Shown: positions 1 through 10,305, counted from the first letter of the stretch. The stretch: 64,000 nt of DNA from Rhizobium ruizarguesonis (GCF_012349115.1 NZ_PQIG01000001.1:62001-126000); one strand, 5' to 3'. The notes: generated by a model not told the origin, from the sequence alone. Translations and numbers: made by a program.

Positions 1-1648
1 GCCGTCCCGCCGGCGTGATGAACTCGTTGGTGAATGCCCGCCGGATCTCGTTTGCACGCTGTTTCATCTTCTCTTCAAGCGCATGCTCGCCGAGAGTGGC
101 AGCGATTCTTGCCACAAGGTCGGTCGAGATGAAGTGGTAGAGCGTGGCCGCGCAATCATCGGCGATCGTCGGACGAGGCTTTCGGTTGTCACCGACCGGC
201 TGCAGCCAGTCGCCGAAGGTGAAGCCTCGGGCGCCCCAATGCGAGGGCGGACGCACGAGCGGACCATCCGAGATCGACCAGACGAAATCGACCCAGCGCA
301 CCATGGAATCCAGGCACTCCGACAGGACGGCCCGGTCGCCGTAGTGCGTGTAGAGTACCCAGGGGATCACGACGATCGCGTCGCCCCAGCCGGTCGAGCC
401 GGCATAGCCCGGGAAATTGGCCGGATGCAGACGCGTCGGATCCGGCGAAAAATGTGAGACGGCGCCATCCTCGCGCTGATCGGCCATCACATCCCGCAGA
501 TACTTCCTCAGGAAGGATTGGCTGTCGCTCAGCCAGCATGCGGTTGCGGCAAATACCTGGGCGTCGCCCGTCCAGCCCAAGCGCTCGTCTCGTTGCGGGC
601 AATCGGTCGGTACTTCGACGAAATTGGCGCGCTGCGACCAGATGGTATTTTCGACGAGGCGATTGACCAGTGCATTGCCCGAGGTGAAACCGCCGGCGGG
701 CTCGGGCACCGACGAGATCGGGATGGACGCGATTGCAAGGATCTTCGCATCGCCCTTGATCGTTACCCGGGCATAGCGGAAGCCGTGGAAGGTGAAATGC
801 GGTGCGTAGGTCTCGTCGCCGTCTCCCCGGAGCGTGTAGACGGTGTGCGCGGTGGCCGTGCGATAGTTGCGATTGTCGAAATGACGGTCGGGGCCGAGAA
901 CTTCCGAATGCTCCACCCGGACTTCAGCGCCGGCAGTGCCCCGGACCGTATATCTGACATAGCCGCCGGAATTCTGGCCGAAATCATAGACCGTCCTGCC
1001 CTCATCGTCGGTCCAGGTTTCCACAGCGGCGAGTGGCCGCAACTCGCGCACCGCAGCCGTTTCATGCGCGACGAGCAGCTCCTTGTCGAAGGGCAATCTT
1101 TCGGTGCCGTGGCTCTCCAAGTAGTTTTCCTGGCGGGCATCATAGATTTCGCCGAAGTAGATCCCCGACTTCAGGACCGGCAGAAGGCCGCTTCGCCATG
1201 TGGTGTCGGTGGAAAGAACGGTGCCATCCGGTCCGATCAGGTCCGCAATGGCGCCGATCCTGTCGCCCCAGCAATTCGGGATCGCCTCGGCGCCCCACAT
1301 CAAAGGCGACCGGTACCATCCGTCGGCAAGCCAGATCTCGATCCGGTTGAGGCCCGGCTTGAGCAGGTTCGAGACGTCGTATCGCTGATAGGCAAGGCGA
1401 TCGTCGTAGTTCGTCCAACCTGGGGTCAACAGGTCGCCGCCGACACGAACGCCATTGATGAAGCAGCGATAGAGGCCAAGTGCGGAGATGAAGAGCTCGA
1501 CGGGAAGCTTGGCGCCATCATGTTCGAAAGTTTGGGAGACGAAGCTTGCGGCCGTTCCCTGACCGCCATCCGATAGTGGCGCGATCATATCCCCGGACCA
1601 GGTACGCGAAACGAGGTTGCCGCTGATGGCTGCCGGCTGAAAGTTCAT
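1..1648 (-). CDS. alpha-L-rhamnosidase, GH78 family (3' end beyond the window)
   Basis: Hydrolyses terminal alpha-L-rhamnose from plant glycans such as rhamnogalacturonan or flavonoid glycosides. The frame stays open from an ATG at 1648 to the window edge, giving 549 residues of a family usually near 900, so the C-terminal barrel part and C-terminal beta domain are missing. The N-terminal part (about residues 45-110) has the jelly-roll pattern LFISALGLYRCFINGVRVG. Further in are HFTFHGFRYA and TDCPQRDERLGWTGDAQVF, the hallmark GH78 motif with the acidic catalytic region, then GWGDAIVVIPW in the (alpha/alpha)6 barrel. The start is supported by GGGAGG about 7 nt upstream. No signal peptide is visible, so it probably acts in the cytoplasm on imported oligosaccharides. 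It is divergent from a LacI regulator with a strong operator-like repeat between. Confidence 0.9.
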   Translation of the reverse strand, partial: MNFQPAAISGNLVSRTWSGDMIAPLSDGGQGTAASFVSQTFEHDGAKLPVELFISALGLYRCFINGVRVGGDLLTPGWTNYDDRLAYQRYDVSNLLKPGLNRIEIWLADGWYRSPLMWGAEAIPNCWGDRIGAIADLIGPDGTVLSTDTTWRSGLLPVLKSGIYFGEIYDARQENYLESHGTERLPFDKELLVAHETAAVRELRPLAAVETWTDDEGRTVYDFGQNSGGYVRYTVRGTAGAEVRVEHSEVLGPDRHFDNRNYRTATAHTVYTLRGDGDETYAPHFTFHGFRYARVTIKGDAKILAIASIPISSVPEPAGGFTSGNALVNRLVENTIWSQRANFVEVPTDCPQRDERLGWTGDAQVFAATACWLSDSQSFLRKYLRDVMADQREDGAVSHFSPDPTRLHPANFPGYAGSTGWGDAIVVIPWVLYTHYGDRAVLSECLDSMVRWVDFVWSISDGPLVRPPSHWGARGFTFGDWLQPVGDNRKPRPTIADDCAATLYHFISTDLVARIAATLGEHALEEKMKQRANEIRRAFTNEFITPAGR

Positions 1649-1666
1649 CAAGTCCTCCCGGCAAGT

Positions 1667-1696
1667 TGTAGAACGTTCTCCATATAACGTTCTACA
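1667..1696. promoter_or_regulatory. operator-like inverted repeat between GH78 gene and lacI-type gene
   Basis: TGTAGAACGTT (1667-1677) and AACGTTCTACA (1686-1696) form a perfect 11-bp inverted repeat with an 8-bp spacer. Each arm also contains the CG-centred palindrome AACGTT, typical of LacI-family operators. It lies 19 bp upstream of the rhamnosidase start and 93 bp upstream of the regulator start, so it could control both divergent genes. Binding by the adjacent LacI protein is inferred. Confidence 0.65.
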
Positions 1697-1788
1697 TTTT
1701 ATTCGGAAGCGCAATAGAATTTTCGTTGCCAGTCTGCCATGGTGGTTCTGCGGGCGATGTTGACGACCCGCAGCAAGCCAGAGATTTC

Positions 1789-2847
1789 ATGTCAATCGAA
1801 GAAAAACAAAAGCCGCAACGAAACGATCGCGTGACGATCCGGACCGTGGCAACTCACGCAGGCGTATCGGTCGCAGCGGTTTCCAAGGTGATGCGAAATG
1901 CCTACGGCGTCAGTGATGCGCTGCGCGCAAGGGTGACCGATGCCATCGAGGCACTCGCCTATCGCCCCTCGCGGGCAGCACGAGGGCTGCGTGGCCGGAG
2001 TTTTACGATCGGCGTGCTCCTGATCGATATCCGCAATCCTTTCCTTCCGGAGGTGATTGCCGGCGTAAACGGGGTGCTGGCGCCTTCGCACTACCAGGCG
2101 ATGATCGGCGTCAGCGATGCGCGCGTGCAGCTGGAGACGTCGTTGATCGAATCGATGATCGACTACAAGATGGACGGCCTTATCCTCGTTGCGCCGCGGT
2201 TGCCCTCGGAGATCCTGGCAAAGTTCGCCGTCCAGATACCGATCGTCGCGGTCGGTTACCACGATGCCAGCGCCACGGCCTTCGATACCGTCAATGCCGA
2301 CGATCAGCGCGGCGCCGAGATCGCCGTGGAAGCGCTTCTGGCCTGCGGCTATCGCGACATCGAAATGCTCAGCCTTGGCGAGCGCCAGGGGCACGCGGTC
2401 TCCGTCGTCCGCCAGCGTGAGATCGGGTTCCGCCGGGCGATGCAGCGTGGCGGCCTTGGCTCCTCGCCAGCGATCGGCAAAATTCCCATTGCTTCGCCAA
2501 AGCGGGAAGAGGCGATGCGAAAGTTCCTATCGAGGAAGGACAGGCCGCGCGCCGTGTTCTGCTGGAGCGATCTCGACGCGATCACCCTTTTGAGCCTGGC
2601 TATGGAGATGGGGGTGCGCGTGCCCGAAGACCTCGCCGTCATCGGTTACGACAATTCGTCGACCGCAGCACTCGGCCTCGTCAATCTCGCAAGCATCGAC
2701 CAGTCGGGGAGGGAGCTCGGCCAGATCGCTACCCGGGCCCTCATTTCCAGAATAGAAGGCCGCACCGCTTCCGAGCATATTTTCCAGATACCGTCGCTGG
2801 TCAGCCGCAACAGCCTGAAACGTTCCGGCAATTCCACCGACAGATAA
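1789..2847 (+). CDS. LacI-family transcriptional regulator
   Basis: A 352-aa sugar-responsive repressor. The N-terminal helix-turn-helix is visible at about residues 17-40 (VTIRTVATHAGVSVAAVSKV), followed by the hinge helix PSRAARGL and a periplasmic-binding-protein-like effector domain starting IGVLLIDIRNPFLPEV. The C-terminal part has the usual SDLDAITLLSLAMEMGVRVP and IGYDNSS stretches. The ATG at 1789 is preferred to an in-frame TTG at 1726 because the extra 21 residues look like untranslated leader. It is divergent from the GH78 rhamnosidase, so a rhamnose-containing glycan or its breakdown product is the likely inducer; the ligand is inferred from context only. Confidence 0.9.
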   Translation: MSIEEKQKPQRNDRVTIRTVATHAGVSVAAVSKVMRNAYGVSDALRARVTDAIEALAYRPSRAARGLRGRSFTIGVLLIDIRNPFLPEVIAGVNGVLAPSHYQAMIGVSDARVQLETSLIESMIDYKMDGLILVAPRLPSEILAKFAVQIPIVAVGYHDASATAFDTVNADDQRGAEIAVEALLACGYRDIEMLSLGERQGHAVSVVRQREIGFRRAMQRGGLGSSPAIGKIPIASPKREEAMRKFLSRKDRPRAVFCWSDLDAITLLSLAMEMGVRVPEDLAVIGYDNSSTAALGLVNLASIDQSGRELGQIATRALISRIEGRTASEHIFQIPSLVSRNSLKRSGNSTDR

Positions 2848-2889
2848 TAGCGACGACGGCCGGCTTGCCTGTGTTGCTTGCTGTCGTTT

Positions 2890-3906
2890 TCAGTCGGATT
2901 GAAGGGGGCTGCCGCACGACTGGCGCACGACCAGGCGACACGGCAATCTGGTGATGCCGGCAGGGACCGGTTCACCTTTGGAGAGGCTGAGAATTGCCAG
3001 GCCGGCGCGATGGCCGAGTTCCTTCAACTCCATGTCGATGGTGGTCAGCGGCGGGCGCGTCTGCCGTGCGACGACCTCCCAATTGTCGAACCCGACCACG
3101 GCGACATCCGTGGGAATCTCCACATTGAGGTCGCGCAGCGCGTCGATGACGCCGCGGGCGATCTCGTCACTGCCGCAGAAGATGGCGTCGGGCTTTGGGC
3201 CGGGCCGGGCAAAGACCGTCTGGACGGCTTCGTGACCCCATTCCTCCGACCACTCGCCGAACATCGCTTCGGCACCGTCGCCGCAGGCGTCGAGATAGGA
3301 TTGGGCGCGAATGCGAGCGGCCAGGTAATCCCGCGGACCGGTGATGTGCAGGATCCGCGACCGGCCCAGTTCCTTGAGATGGTCGACGGCGAGGCGCGCG
3401 CCCTGTTCGTCGTCGGGAAAGAAAGTGACGCTGTCGGCCGGTCCCTCGGCAAAGACGTAGACGACGGGTATCGGCAAGCGGGACAGCTGGACCGGCGGCT
3501 CGAGGTCAAGGCGCGTCGCGGTGAATATAATGCCGTCGACCTGCCTGTCGAGCAGCGCCTCCAGGTGCAGCTGGGCGAGCCTTGGATCATTGTTCGTGGC
3601 GCAGAGGAAGACGGAAACGCCGTGATCGACCAGCACTTCCGACACCCCGGCCGCCATCGGCAGCGTCAGTCTGCCATAGGTGTCGTTGGTCAGCATGCCG
3701 ATCGCATGGCTTCGCTTGCTTAGCAACCCACGGGCGAGTGCATTGGGCCGAAACCCGATCTCTTCTGCCACGCGCCGGACCCGTTCGCGCGTCTCCGCAT
3801 TCGTCCGGCCGGTGCCGTTCAGCGCGTTCGACGCCGTCGAAATGCTGACGCCCGCAGCCTTCGCCACGTCGTAGATCGTCCGTCTCCGATCACCGGTATT
3901 CTTCAA
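2890..3906 (-). CDS. LacI-family transcriptional regulator of the arabinan-type ABC operon
   Basis: A 338-aa LacI repressor. The HTH is at about residues 9-32 (RRTIYDVAKAAGVSISTASN), followed by FRPNALARGL and an effector domain beginning IGMLTNDTYGRLTLPM. The start appears to be TTG at 3906: no in-frame ATG lies upstream, the HTH begins nine codons later, and GAGG sits 6 nt before the TTG. It is divergent from the binding-protein gene at 4086, and two matching palindromes lie between them. By position it should control the transporter, the GH127 enzyme and itself. An arabinose-containing sugar is the likely effector (inference). Confidence 0.9.
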   Translation of the reverse strand: MKNTGDRRRTIYDVAKAAGVSISTASNALNGTGRTNAETRERVRRVAEEIGFRPNALARGLLSKRSHAIGMLTNDTYGRLTLPMAAGVSEVLVDHGVSVFLCATNNDPRLAQLHLEALLDRQVDGIIFTATRLDLEPPVQLSRLPIPVVYVFAEGPADSVTFFPDDEQGARLAVDHLKELGRSRILHITGPRDYLAARIRAQSYLDACGDGAEAMFGEWSEEWGHEAVQTVFARPGPKPDAIFCGSDEIARGVIDALRDLNVEIPTDVAVVGFDNWEVVARQTRPPLTTIDMELKELGHRAGLAILSLSKGEPVPAGITRLPCRLVVRQSCGSPLQSD

Positions 3907-3928
3907 GTCACGCCTCGTCTTCAGTTCA

Positions 3929-3977
3929 TGCTAAAAGCTTTTAGCAGAAAAAATCGTGCTGTTAAAAGGTTTTATCA
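3929..3977. promoter_or_regulatory. tandem LacI-type operators
   Basis: The first site, 3929-3946, is a perfect 18-bp palindrome (TGCTAAAAGCTTTTAGCA). The second, 3960-3977, is TGTTAAAAGGTTTTATCA, matching the first at 14 of 18 positions. Their starts are 31 bp apart, close to three helical turns, so two dimers would bind on the same DNA face. Both lie between the divergent LacI gene and the ABC operon. Confidence 0.75.
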
Positions 3978-4085
3978 ATCGCACGCCAGATTTATGCACA
4001 CAGACTGTCGACACCAAAAAAATTCTGATCTAACGTCCGTTTCGTCCGAAGGCCTGAGGCCTGAACGAGAAAAAGGGGAACAAGC

Positions 4086-5333
4086 ATGCTTCGACTGAAA
4101 ACAACGATCACTGCTCTTGCGCTGCTGGCAAGCTCTTCTCTCGCCAGCGCCGAAGAAATCACCCTATGGGTGCGCACGTCCTCCGGCGCCGTCCTTCAGG
4201 GACTGGCCGACAAATACAACGCATCGCACTCCGACAAGGTCAACGTTACCCAGATCACGGCAGAGCAGATGGTGCCGAAGCTGGGCGCGGCGATTGCCGG
4301 CAGCGCGGCTCCTGATGGCGCCGTGCTCGACCTGATCTATCTCCCGACCTTTGCCGCGGCGGATGGTCTCGAGGATATCTCCGACTTCGTGAAGGGCCTG
4401 CCTTATTCCTCGGCGATGAGCCCGTCCCACATCCGTCTTGCCACCTATGACGGCAAGATCTACGGCGTGCCGGCCTTGCCGGATGCCTCGATCATCGCCT
4501 ACAATACCGATCTCTTCACCAAGGCCGGCCTCGACCCCAACAAGGCGCCGGCATCGATGGAAGAGATCGCCGCCGATGCCAAGAAGATCACCGCGCTCGG
4601 CAACGAGACCTACGGCTTCTATTTCGTGGCGAATTCGGGAAGCTGGCTGATCTACGATTTCCTGCCGCATCTCTGGGCCGCCAATGCCGACGTGCTGAGC
4701 GATGACGGCCGCAGTGCTACCGTCGATACGCCGGCGTTGCGCGAGACCATCGCCGCCTATCGCGATATGTGGAAGGCCGGTGCGATCCATCCGACCTCGC
4801 GTTCCGGCAACGGCAACAATGCCGTCGAGGCCTTCGCCTCGGGCAAGGTCGGCATCCTGATGACCGGCTCCTACATCGTCAATCTGCTGACCAGCAAATA
4901 TCCCGACGTGACGTTCGCCGTTGCGCCGATTCCGGGGCCGAAGGGTGGTGCATCGAGCTTTGCCGGCGGCGACACGCTGTCCCTGATAAAGGGCATCAGC
5001 GACGAGAAGAAGAAGGTCGCGCTCGACTTCGTCAATTTCTACATGCAGCCCGAGCAGCAGGTCTACATCACCCAGGAATCGGGCATGCCGTCGCGCACCG
5101 ACCTCGCCGCTGAAGCCTATGCGAAATTCGACCCGCGCAATCTCGTTGCCTACGATATCCTCGCCAAGGCGCGCACGCCCTACACTTTTTCGTCCGATGA
5201 ACTCTTCGTCAGCCGCACCGGTCCCTTCCTCAATCTGATCCAGGGCACGATCTTCGGCGACGACGTCGACGGAACGATCGCCAAGACGCAGGCCGACTTC
5301 ACCCGCATCCTCGAACGCACCAATCCAAACTGA
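4086..5333 (+). CDS. sugar ABC transporter substrate-binding protein (family 1)
   Basis: Periplasmic receptor of a CUT1-type sugar importer, 415 aa. It has a classical signal peptide with a hydrophobic core (ITALALLASSSLASA) and likely cleavage before EEITLWV, which begins the first lobe. Family-1 features include YGVPALPDASIIAYNTDLF, a GKVGILMTGSYIV stretch and the late hinge segment FAGGDTLSLIKG. It is the first gene of an operon with two permeases, a GH127 arabinofuranosidase and a UgpC-type ATPase, all under the divergent LacI. The neighbours suggest beta-L-arabino-oligosaccharides or glycopeptide-derived arabinosides as ligand; this is not readable from the sequence itself. Confidence 0.92.
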   Translation: MLRLKTTITALALLASSSLASAEEITLWVRTSSGAVLQGLADKYNASHSDKVNVTQITAEQMVPKLGAAIAGSAAPDGAVLDLIYLPTFAAADGLEDISDFVKGLPYSSAMSPSHIRLATYDGKIYGVPALPDASIIAYNTDLFTKAGLDPNKAPASMEEIAADAKKITALGNETYGFYFVANSGSWLIYDFLPHLWAANADVLSDDGRSATVDTPALRETIAAYRDMWKAGAIHPTSRSGNGNNAVEAFASGKVGILMTGSYIVNLLTSKYPDVTFAVAPIPGPKGGASSFAGGDTLSLIKGISDEKKKVALDFVNFYMQPEQQVYITQESGMPSRTDLAAEAYAKFDPRNLVAYDILAKARTPYTFSSDELFVSRTGPFLNLIQGTIFGDDVDGTIAKTQADFTRILERTNPN

Positions 5334-5347
5334 GCCCGATGGGCTTC

Positions 5348-5373
5348 GGCAGGGTATTAGTGGATACCCTGCC
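5348..5373 (+). terminator. intercistronic hairpin after the binding-protein gene
   Basis: GGCAGGGTAT pairs perfectly with ATACCCTGCC (10-bp stem, 6-nt loop) and no T-run follows. A smaller AGCCC/GGGCT hairpin overlaps the preceding stop codon. In binding-protein operons such hairpins usually stabilise the upstream message or attenuate read-through, letting the receptor be made in excess over the permeases. That role is inferred. Confidence 0.6.
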
Positions 5374-5415
5374 GTCCGTTCACGTCTCGACATTCAAACG
5401 GAAGGAGGAGTTGCG

Positions 5416-6339
5416 GTGATATCCTCGACACTTCGCAACCGGAGGCGCGCAGTCGCAACCGGAGAACCCGAGCCGAAGGGATGGCTTGGTCTTGCCTTCA
5501 TCCTGCCGGGCTTGCTGTTCATCGTCGTGCTCTTCCTCGTGCCGCTTGTCATGACGGTCTGGATGAGCTTCTACAACTGGCCGCTTCTCGGCCGGACGAA
5601 GTTCATCGGTCTTTCGAACTATGCCGAACTGATCAGCGACACCCAGCTCTGGCATTCCCTGGGTTTCACGCTGCTCTACACGGTGCTCGTCACGGCTGCG
5701 ATCTTCCTGGTGGCCTTTCCCCTGGCGCTGCTCGTCGACCGGCCGCTGCGGATCGCCGGCTTTTTCCGCACGATCTATTTCATGCCCGTCGTCATCGGCT
5801 TCGGGGCGGCTTCGACATTGTGGATGTGGCTGCTCAATCCCGATAGCGGCGTCTTTGCGCAGCTGTTGCGCGGCGCGGGTATCATCGACAGCGCGCCGAG
5901 GCCGCTCGAAAGTTTCTGGCCAGCACTCGGCGTCGTCATCCTGATGGTCGTCTGGAAAACAGCGGGCTTCACGATGATCATCCTCCTGACCGGCCTTCAG
6001 AGCATATCGAACGACGTCATCGAAGCCGCCAGGATCGACGGCGCCAGCGTCTGGAGCCGGTTTCGCCGGATCACGCTGCCTTTGATGAGGAACTCGGTGG
6101 TGCTGGCGCTCGTCCTCAACGTCACTTCATCGATGCTGGCCTTCGACCAGTTCTTCATCATCACCCAGGGCGGCCCTGAGAACAGCACGATCTCCGCGGT
6201 CTTCTCGATCTATCTCGCCTCGTTCTCATCCTACCGTCTCGGCTACGGTTCGGCGATCTCCTTTGCCCTGCTCGTCGTGCTGGTGGCGATCAGCGCGATC
6301 CAGTTCGTCCTGCTGCGCCAGCGGCCGGAGGAGGGTTGA
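5416..6339 (+). CDS. sugar ABC transporter permease, MalF/UgpA type
   Basis: Inner-membrane permease of 307 aa with about six transmembrane helices, the first being WLGLAFILPGLLFIVVLFLV. The EAA loop that docks the ATPase reads VIEAARIDGASVWSRFRRITLP at about residues 198-219. Translation starts with GTG at 5416, supported by GAAGGAGGAG ending 5 nt upstream. It follows the binding-protein gene after the 5348-5373 hairpin and overlaps the next permease by one base, so the two permease subunits are probably translationally coupled. Confidence 0.93.
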   Translation: MISSTLRNRRRAVATGEPEPKGWLGLAFILPGLLFIVVLFLVPLVMTVWMSFYNWPLLGRTKFIGLSNYAELISDTQLWHSLGFTLLYTVLVTAAIFLVAFPLALLVDRPLRIAGFFRTIYFMPVVIGFGAASTLWMWLLNPDSGVFAQLLRGAGIIDSAPRPLESFWPALGVVILMVVWKTAGFTMIILLTGLQSISNDVIEAARIDGASVWSRFRRITLPLMRNSVVLALVLNVTSSMLAFDQFFIITQGGPENSTISAVFSIYLASFSSYRLGYGSAISFALLVVLVAISAIQFVLLRQRPEEG

Positions 6340-7208
6340 TGGAACGGCTCAACCACAGTCTCGCAGCGAAGCCGGTGAGCGAGCGGCTCGGTTATCTCGC
6401 TTTCGTCCTGACGGCATGCGTCTTTGCCATCTTCTTCGTGATGCCGATCGTCTGGTCCTTCGCCAATTCCTTCAAGCCCGCGGCCGCAGCACTTGCCGAT
6501 CCGGCAGCGCTCTTCTCGAAAGCCTTCTCGCTTGAAAACTACCGCCGCCTCGAGCATGTCGGCGCCGGCTGGTACGTCTATGCCGGCAATTCGGTGCTGA
6601 TCGCCGCCGGAACGGTGGTCCTGACGGTGCTCGTCTCGGTGCCGGCGGGATACGGTTTTTCGAAATTCCGCTTTCCCGGCCAGTCGCTGCTCTTCGTGCT
6701 GATCATGGCAACGATGATGATCCCGTTCCAGTCGATCCTGACGCCGCTTTTCCTGATCCTGAAAGTCTTCCGCCTGCAAAACAGCCTTTTCGGGCTGGTG
6801 CTGATCTACGTGACCTTCCAGCTTCCTTTTTCCGTCTTCATGATGCGCAACGCCTTCGACGCGGTGCCGAAGGCGCTGATCGAGGCGGCGCGGATAGATG
6901 GCGCCTCGCAGGCGACGATCCTGCGCCGGATCATGCTGCCGATCGCGCTTCCCGGTGTCGCCACCGTTGCGATGTTCGCCTTCCTGAATTCCTGGAACGA
7001 ATTCCTCGCCGCCCTCATCTTTCTGTCCGACCAGAACAAGTTCACGCTGCCGATCATGCTGGTGAATGTTTCGTCGGGCATCTATGGCATCATCGACTGG
7101 GGCGCGCTTCAGGCCGGCATCGCCGTGACCATGGTCCCCTGCATCCTGCTTTTCCTTCTCTTGCAACGATATTACGTGCGCGGCCTGACGGCCGGCGCCG
7201 TGAAGTAA
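6339..7208 (+). CDS. sugar ABC transporter permease, MalG/UgpE type
   Basis: Second membrane subunit of the importer, 289 aa, about six helices. The EAA motif is ALIEAARIDGASQATILRRI, and the family-typical FLNSWNEFLAALIFL follows. The ATG at 6339 shares its A with the upstream TGA stop (TGATG), and GAGGAGG precedes it, so 6339 is better than the TTG one codon earlier. It pairs with the MalF-type subunit; the ATPase is encoded two genes downstream. Confidence 0.93.
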   Translation: MERLNHSLAAKPVSERLGYLAFVLTACVFAIFFVMPIVWSFANSFKPAAAALADPAALFSKAFSLENYRRLEHVGAGWYVYAGNSVLIAAGTVVLTVLVSVPAGYGFSKFRFPGQSLLFVLIMATMMIPFQSILTPLFLILKVFRLQNSLFGLVLIYVTFQLPFSVFMMRNAFDAVPKALIEAARIDGASQATILRRIMLPIALPGVATVAMFAFLNSWNEFLAALIFLSDQNKFTLPIMLVNVSSGIYGIIDWGALQAGIAVTMVPCILLFLLLQRYYVRGLTAGAVK

Positions 7209-7235
7209 CAGCGCTCGTCCCGCTCAGGAGTCCTC

Positions 7236-9179
7236 ATGACCAGCTCACCTCGCTTTCAACCGGCACGCGCTGCGGGACGGCAGCGATACAGGCCTGCCGA
7301 CCATTCCGGTGTCGTATTCGATGGCGGCTTCTGGCAGAGCTGGACGGAGACGGTCCGCAACGTCACCATCCCGACGCAGCACATGCGGCTGGAAGAGGAG
7401 GGCTTCCTCGAGGTGCTCGATTTTGACAAGCCGGCCGCGCCGCTGGTGCGCCCGATCCAGCCGAGCGGACTGTCGATGCAGCATTTCTTCGATTCCGATT
7501 TCGGCAAATGGATCGAGGCCGCAAGTTATACGCTGAAGGCCCATCCCGATGCCGCGCTCGCGGCGAAGATCGACGCCATCGTCGAGAAGCTCGAAAAAGG
7601 GCAGATGGCGGATGGCTACCTCAACAGCTGGTTCATTCGCCGCGAGCCGGACAGGCGCTGGACCAATCTGCGCGACCTGCACGAGATGTATTCGATGGGC
7701 CACTTGCTGGAAGGGGCCGTTGCCTACTACGAGGCGACGGGAAAGCGCCGTTTCCTCGATGTGATGATCCGCGCAGTCGACCATATCATCGCCACCTTCG
7801 GTGCGGAGCCTGGAAAGCTCAGGGGTTACGATGCCCATGAGGAAATCGAGCTGGCGCTGGTCAAGCTCTACCGCGTGACGCGCGATCCGCGGCATCTGAA
7901 GCTTGCGACCTATTTCGTCGACGAACGTGGCCGGATGCCCTCATATTACGACGAGGAGGCTCGCAAGCGCGGCGAGAGCCCCGATGATTACGTCTACAAG
8001 ACATATGCCTATAGCCAGGCCCATATGCCGGTGCGCGACCAGCACCAGGTCGTCGGACACGCGGTTCGCGCCATGTACCTGTTTTCTGCGATGGCGGATC
8101 TCTCCCGTGAGAACGACGATCCGACATTGAAGGAGGCCTGCGACCGTCTGTTCGACAATCTGGTCAGCCGCCAGCTCTACGTGACCGGCGGCCTTGGCCC
8201 ATCGGCATCCAATGAAGGGTTCACCCGGGAATTCGACCTGCCGAACGAGACGGCCTATGCCGAGACATGCGCAGCCGTCGCGCTCGGCTTCTGGAGCCAT
8301 CGCATGGCGCAGGTCGATCTCGACGGCAAGTTCACCGACAGGCTGGAAACGGTGCTCTACAACGGCGCGCTTTCCGGCATCTCGCGCGACGGCGAACATT
8401 ATTTCTATGAGAACGTCCTTGAAAGCCACGGGCAGCACCGCCGGTGGAAATGGCATTACTGCCCCTGCTGCCCGACCAACATTGCCCGTTTCATCACGTC
8501 GCTCGGCCAATATTTCTATTCCACGGGTGAGCATGAGCTCGCCGTCCATCTCTACGGCACCAATTCCGCCGAGCTGACAGTCGGCGACAGCTTCGTGCGC
8601 CTGATCCAGGAGACGCAATATCCCTGGGATGGCGACATCAGCCTGCGGTTCGCCGTCGAGAGGCCAAGCCGGTTTCAGCTTCGTCTTCGCATCCCTGGAT
8701 GGTGCAGGCAGGCGCAGATCTCGGTCAACGGCGTTGCCGTCGATCTCGATCAATGCGTGACGAAGGGTTATGCCGCAATATCAAGAGAATGGCGCAATGG
8801 TGACGAGGTCCGCATCGGCTTCTCGATGCCGGTCGAGCGCATCTACGCACATCCTGCCGTCTCCGAAGACGGCGGACGCGTCGCGCTGCGGCGCGGGCCT
8901 GTCGTCTATTGCATCGAGGAGACGGACCTTGGCGGCGAGCCGCAGCGGCTCCGCCTGCCGGCATCTGAGAAAATTTCTGCCCGTTACGATGCCGCGCTTC
9001 TCGGCGGAGCGACCGTCCTCGAAGGCACCGCGCTCGAAGCCGATATAGCCGATTGGCAGAATGCGCTCTATCGCACCGCACCTCCCTCGCTGAAGGAGCG
9101 GCCCTTCACGGCGATCCCCTATCACCTCTGGGCCAATCGCGAGCCCGGAGCGATGGCGATCTGGTTGCAGGAGGTCTAG
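7236..9179 (+). CDS. GH127 beta-L-arabinofuranosidase (former DUF1680)
   Basis: A 647-aa glycosidase with no signal peptide, so probably cytoplasmic. Spacing against Bifidobacterium longum HypBA1 (acid/base E322, zinc ligands E338, C340, C417 and C418, with C417 the nucleophile) is striking. Here E327 (in ASNEGF), E343 and C345 (in YAETC) and C411-C412 (in CPCCPTN) keep the same E-x15-E-x-C distances and the Cys-Cys pair. The family releases L-arabinofuranose from beta-1,2-linked arabinose, including hydroxyproline-linked chains of extensins. It lies inside the ABC operon, so it likely acts on the imported sugar. All catalytic residues are present; exact substrate is inferred. Confidence 0.9.
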   Translation: MTSSPRFQPARAAGRQRYRPADHSGVVFDGGFWQSWTETVRNVTIPTQHMRLEEEGFLEVLDFDKPAAPLVRPIQPSGLSMQHFFDSDFGKWIEAASYTLKAHPDAALAAKIDAIVEKLEKGQMADGYLNSWFIRREPDRRWTNLRDLHEMYSMGHLLEGAVAYYEATGKRRFLDVMIRAVDHIIATFGAEPGKLRGYDAHEEIELALVKLYRVTRDPRHLKLATYFVDERGRMPSYYDEEARKRGESPDDYVYKTYAYSQAHMPVRDQHQVVGHAVRAMYLFSAMADLSRENDDPTLKEACDRLFDNLVSRQLYVTGGLGPSASNEGFTREFDLPNETAYAETCAAVALGFWSHRMAQVDLDGKFTDRLETVLYNGALSGISRDGEHYFYENVLESHGQHRRWKWHYCPCCPTNIARFITSLGQYFYSTGEHELAVHLYGTNSAELTVGDSFVRLIQETQYPWDGDISLRFAVERPSRFQLRLRIPGWCRQAQISVNGVAVDLDQCVTKGYAAISREWRNGDEVRIGFSMPVERIYAHPAVSEDGGRVALRRGPVVYCIEETDLGGEPQRLRLPASEKISARYDAALLGGATVLEGTALEADIADWQNALYRTAPPSLKERPFTAIPYHLWANREPGAMAIWLQEV

Positions 9180-9188
9180 GAGAAAACC

Positions 9189-10289
<1,101 letters not shown>

Positions 10290-10305
10290 ACCGCAAACAC
10301 GCAAA

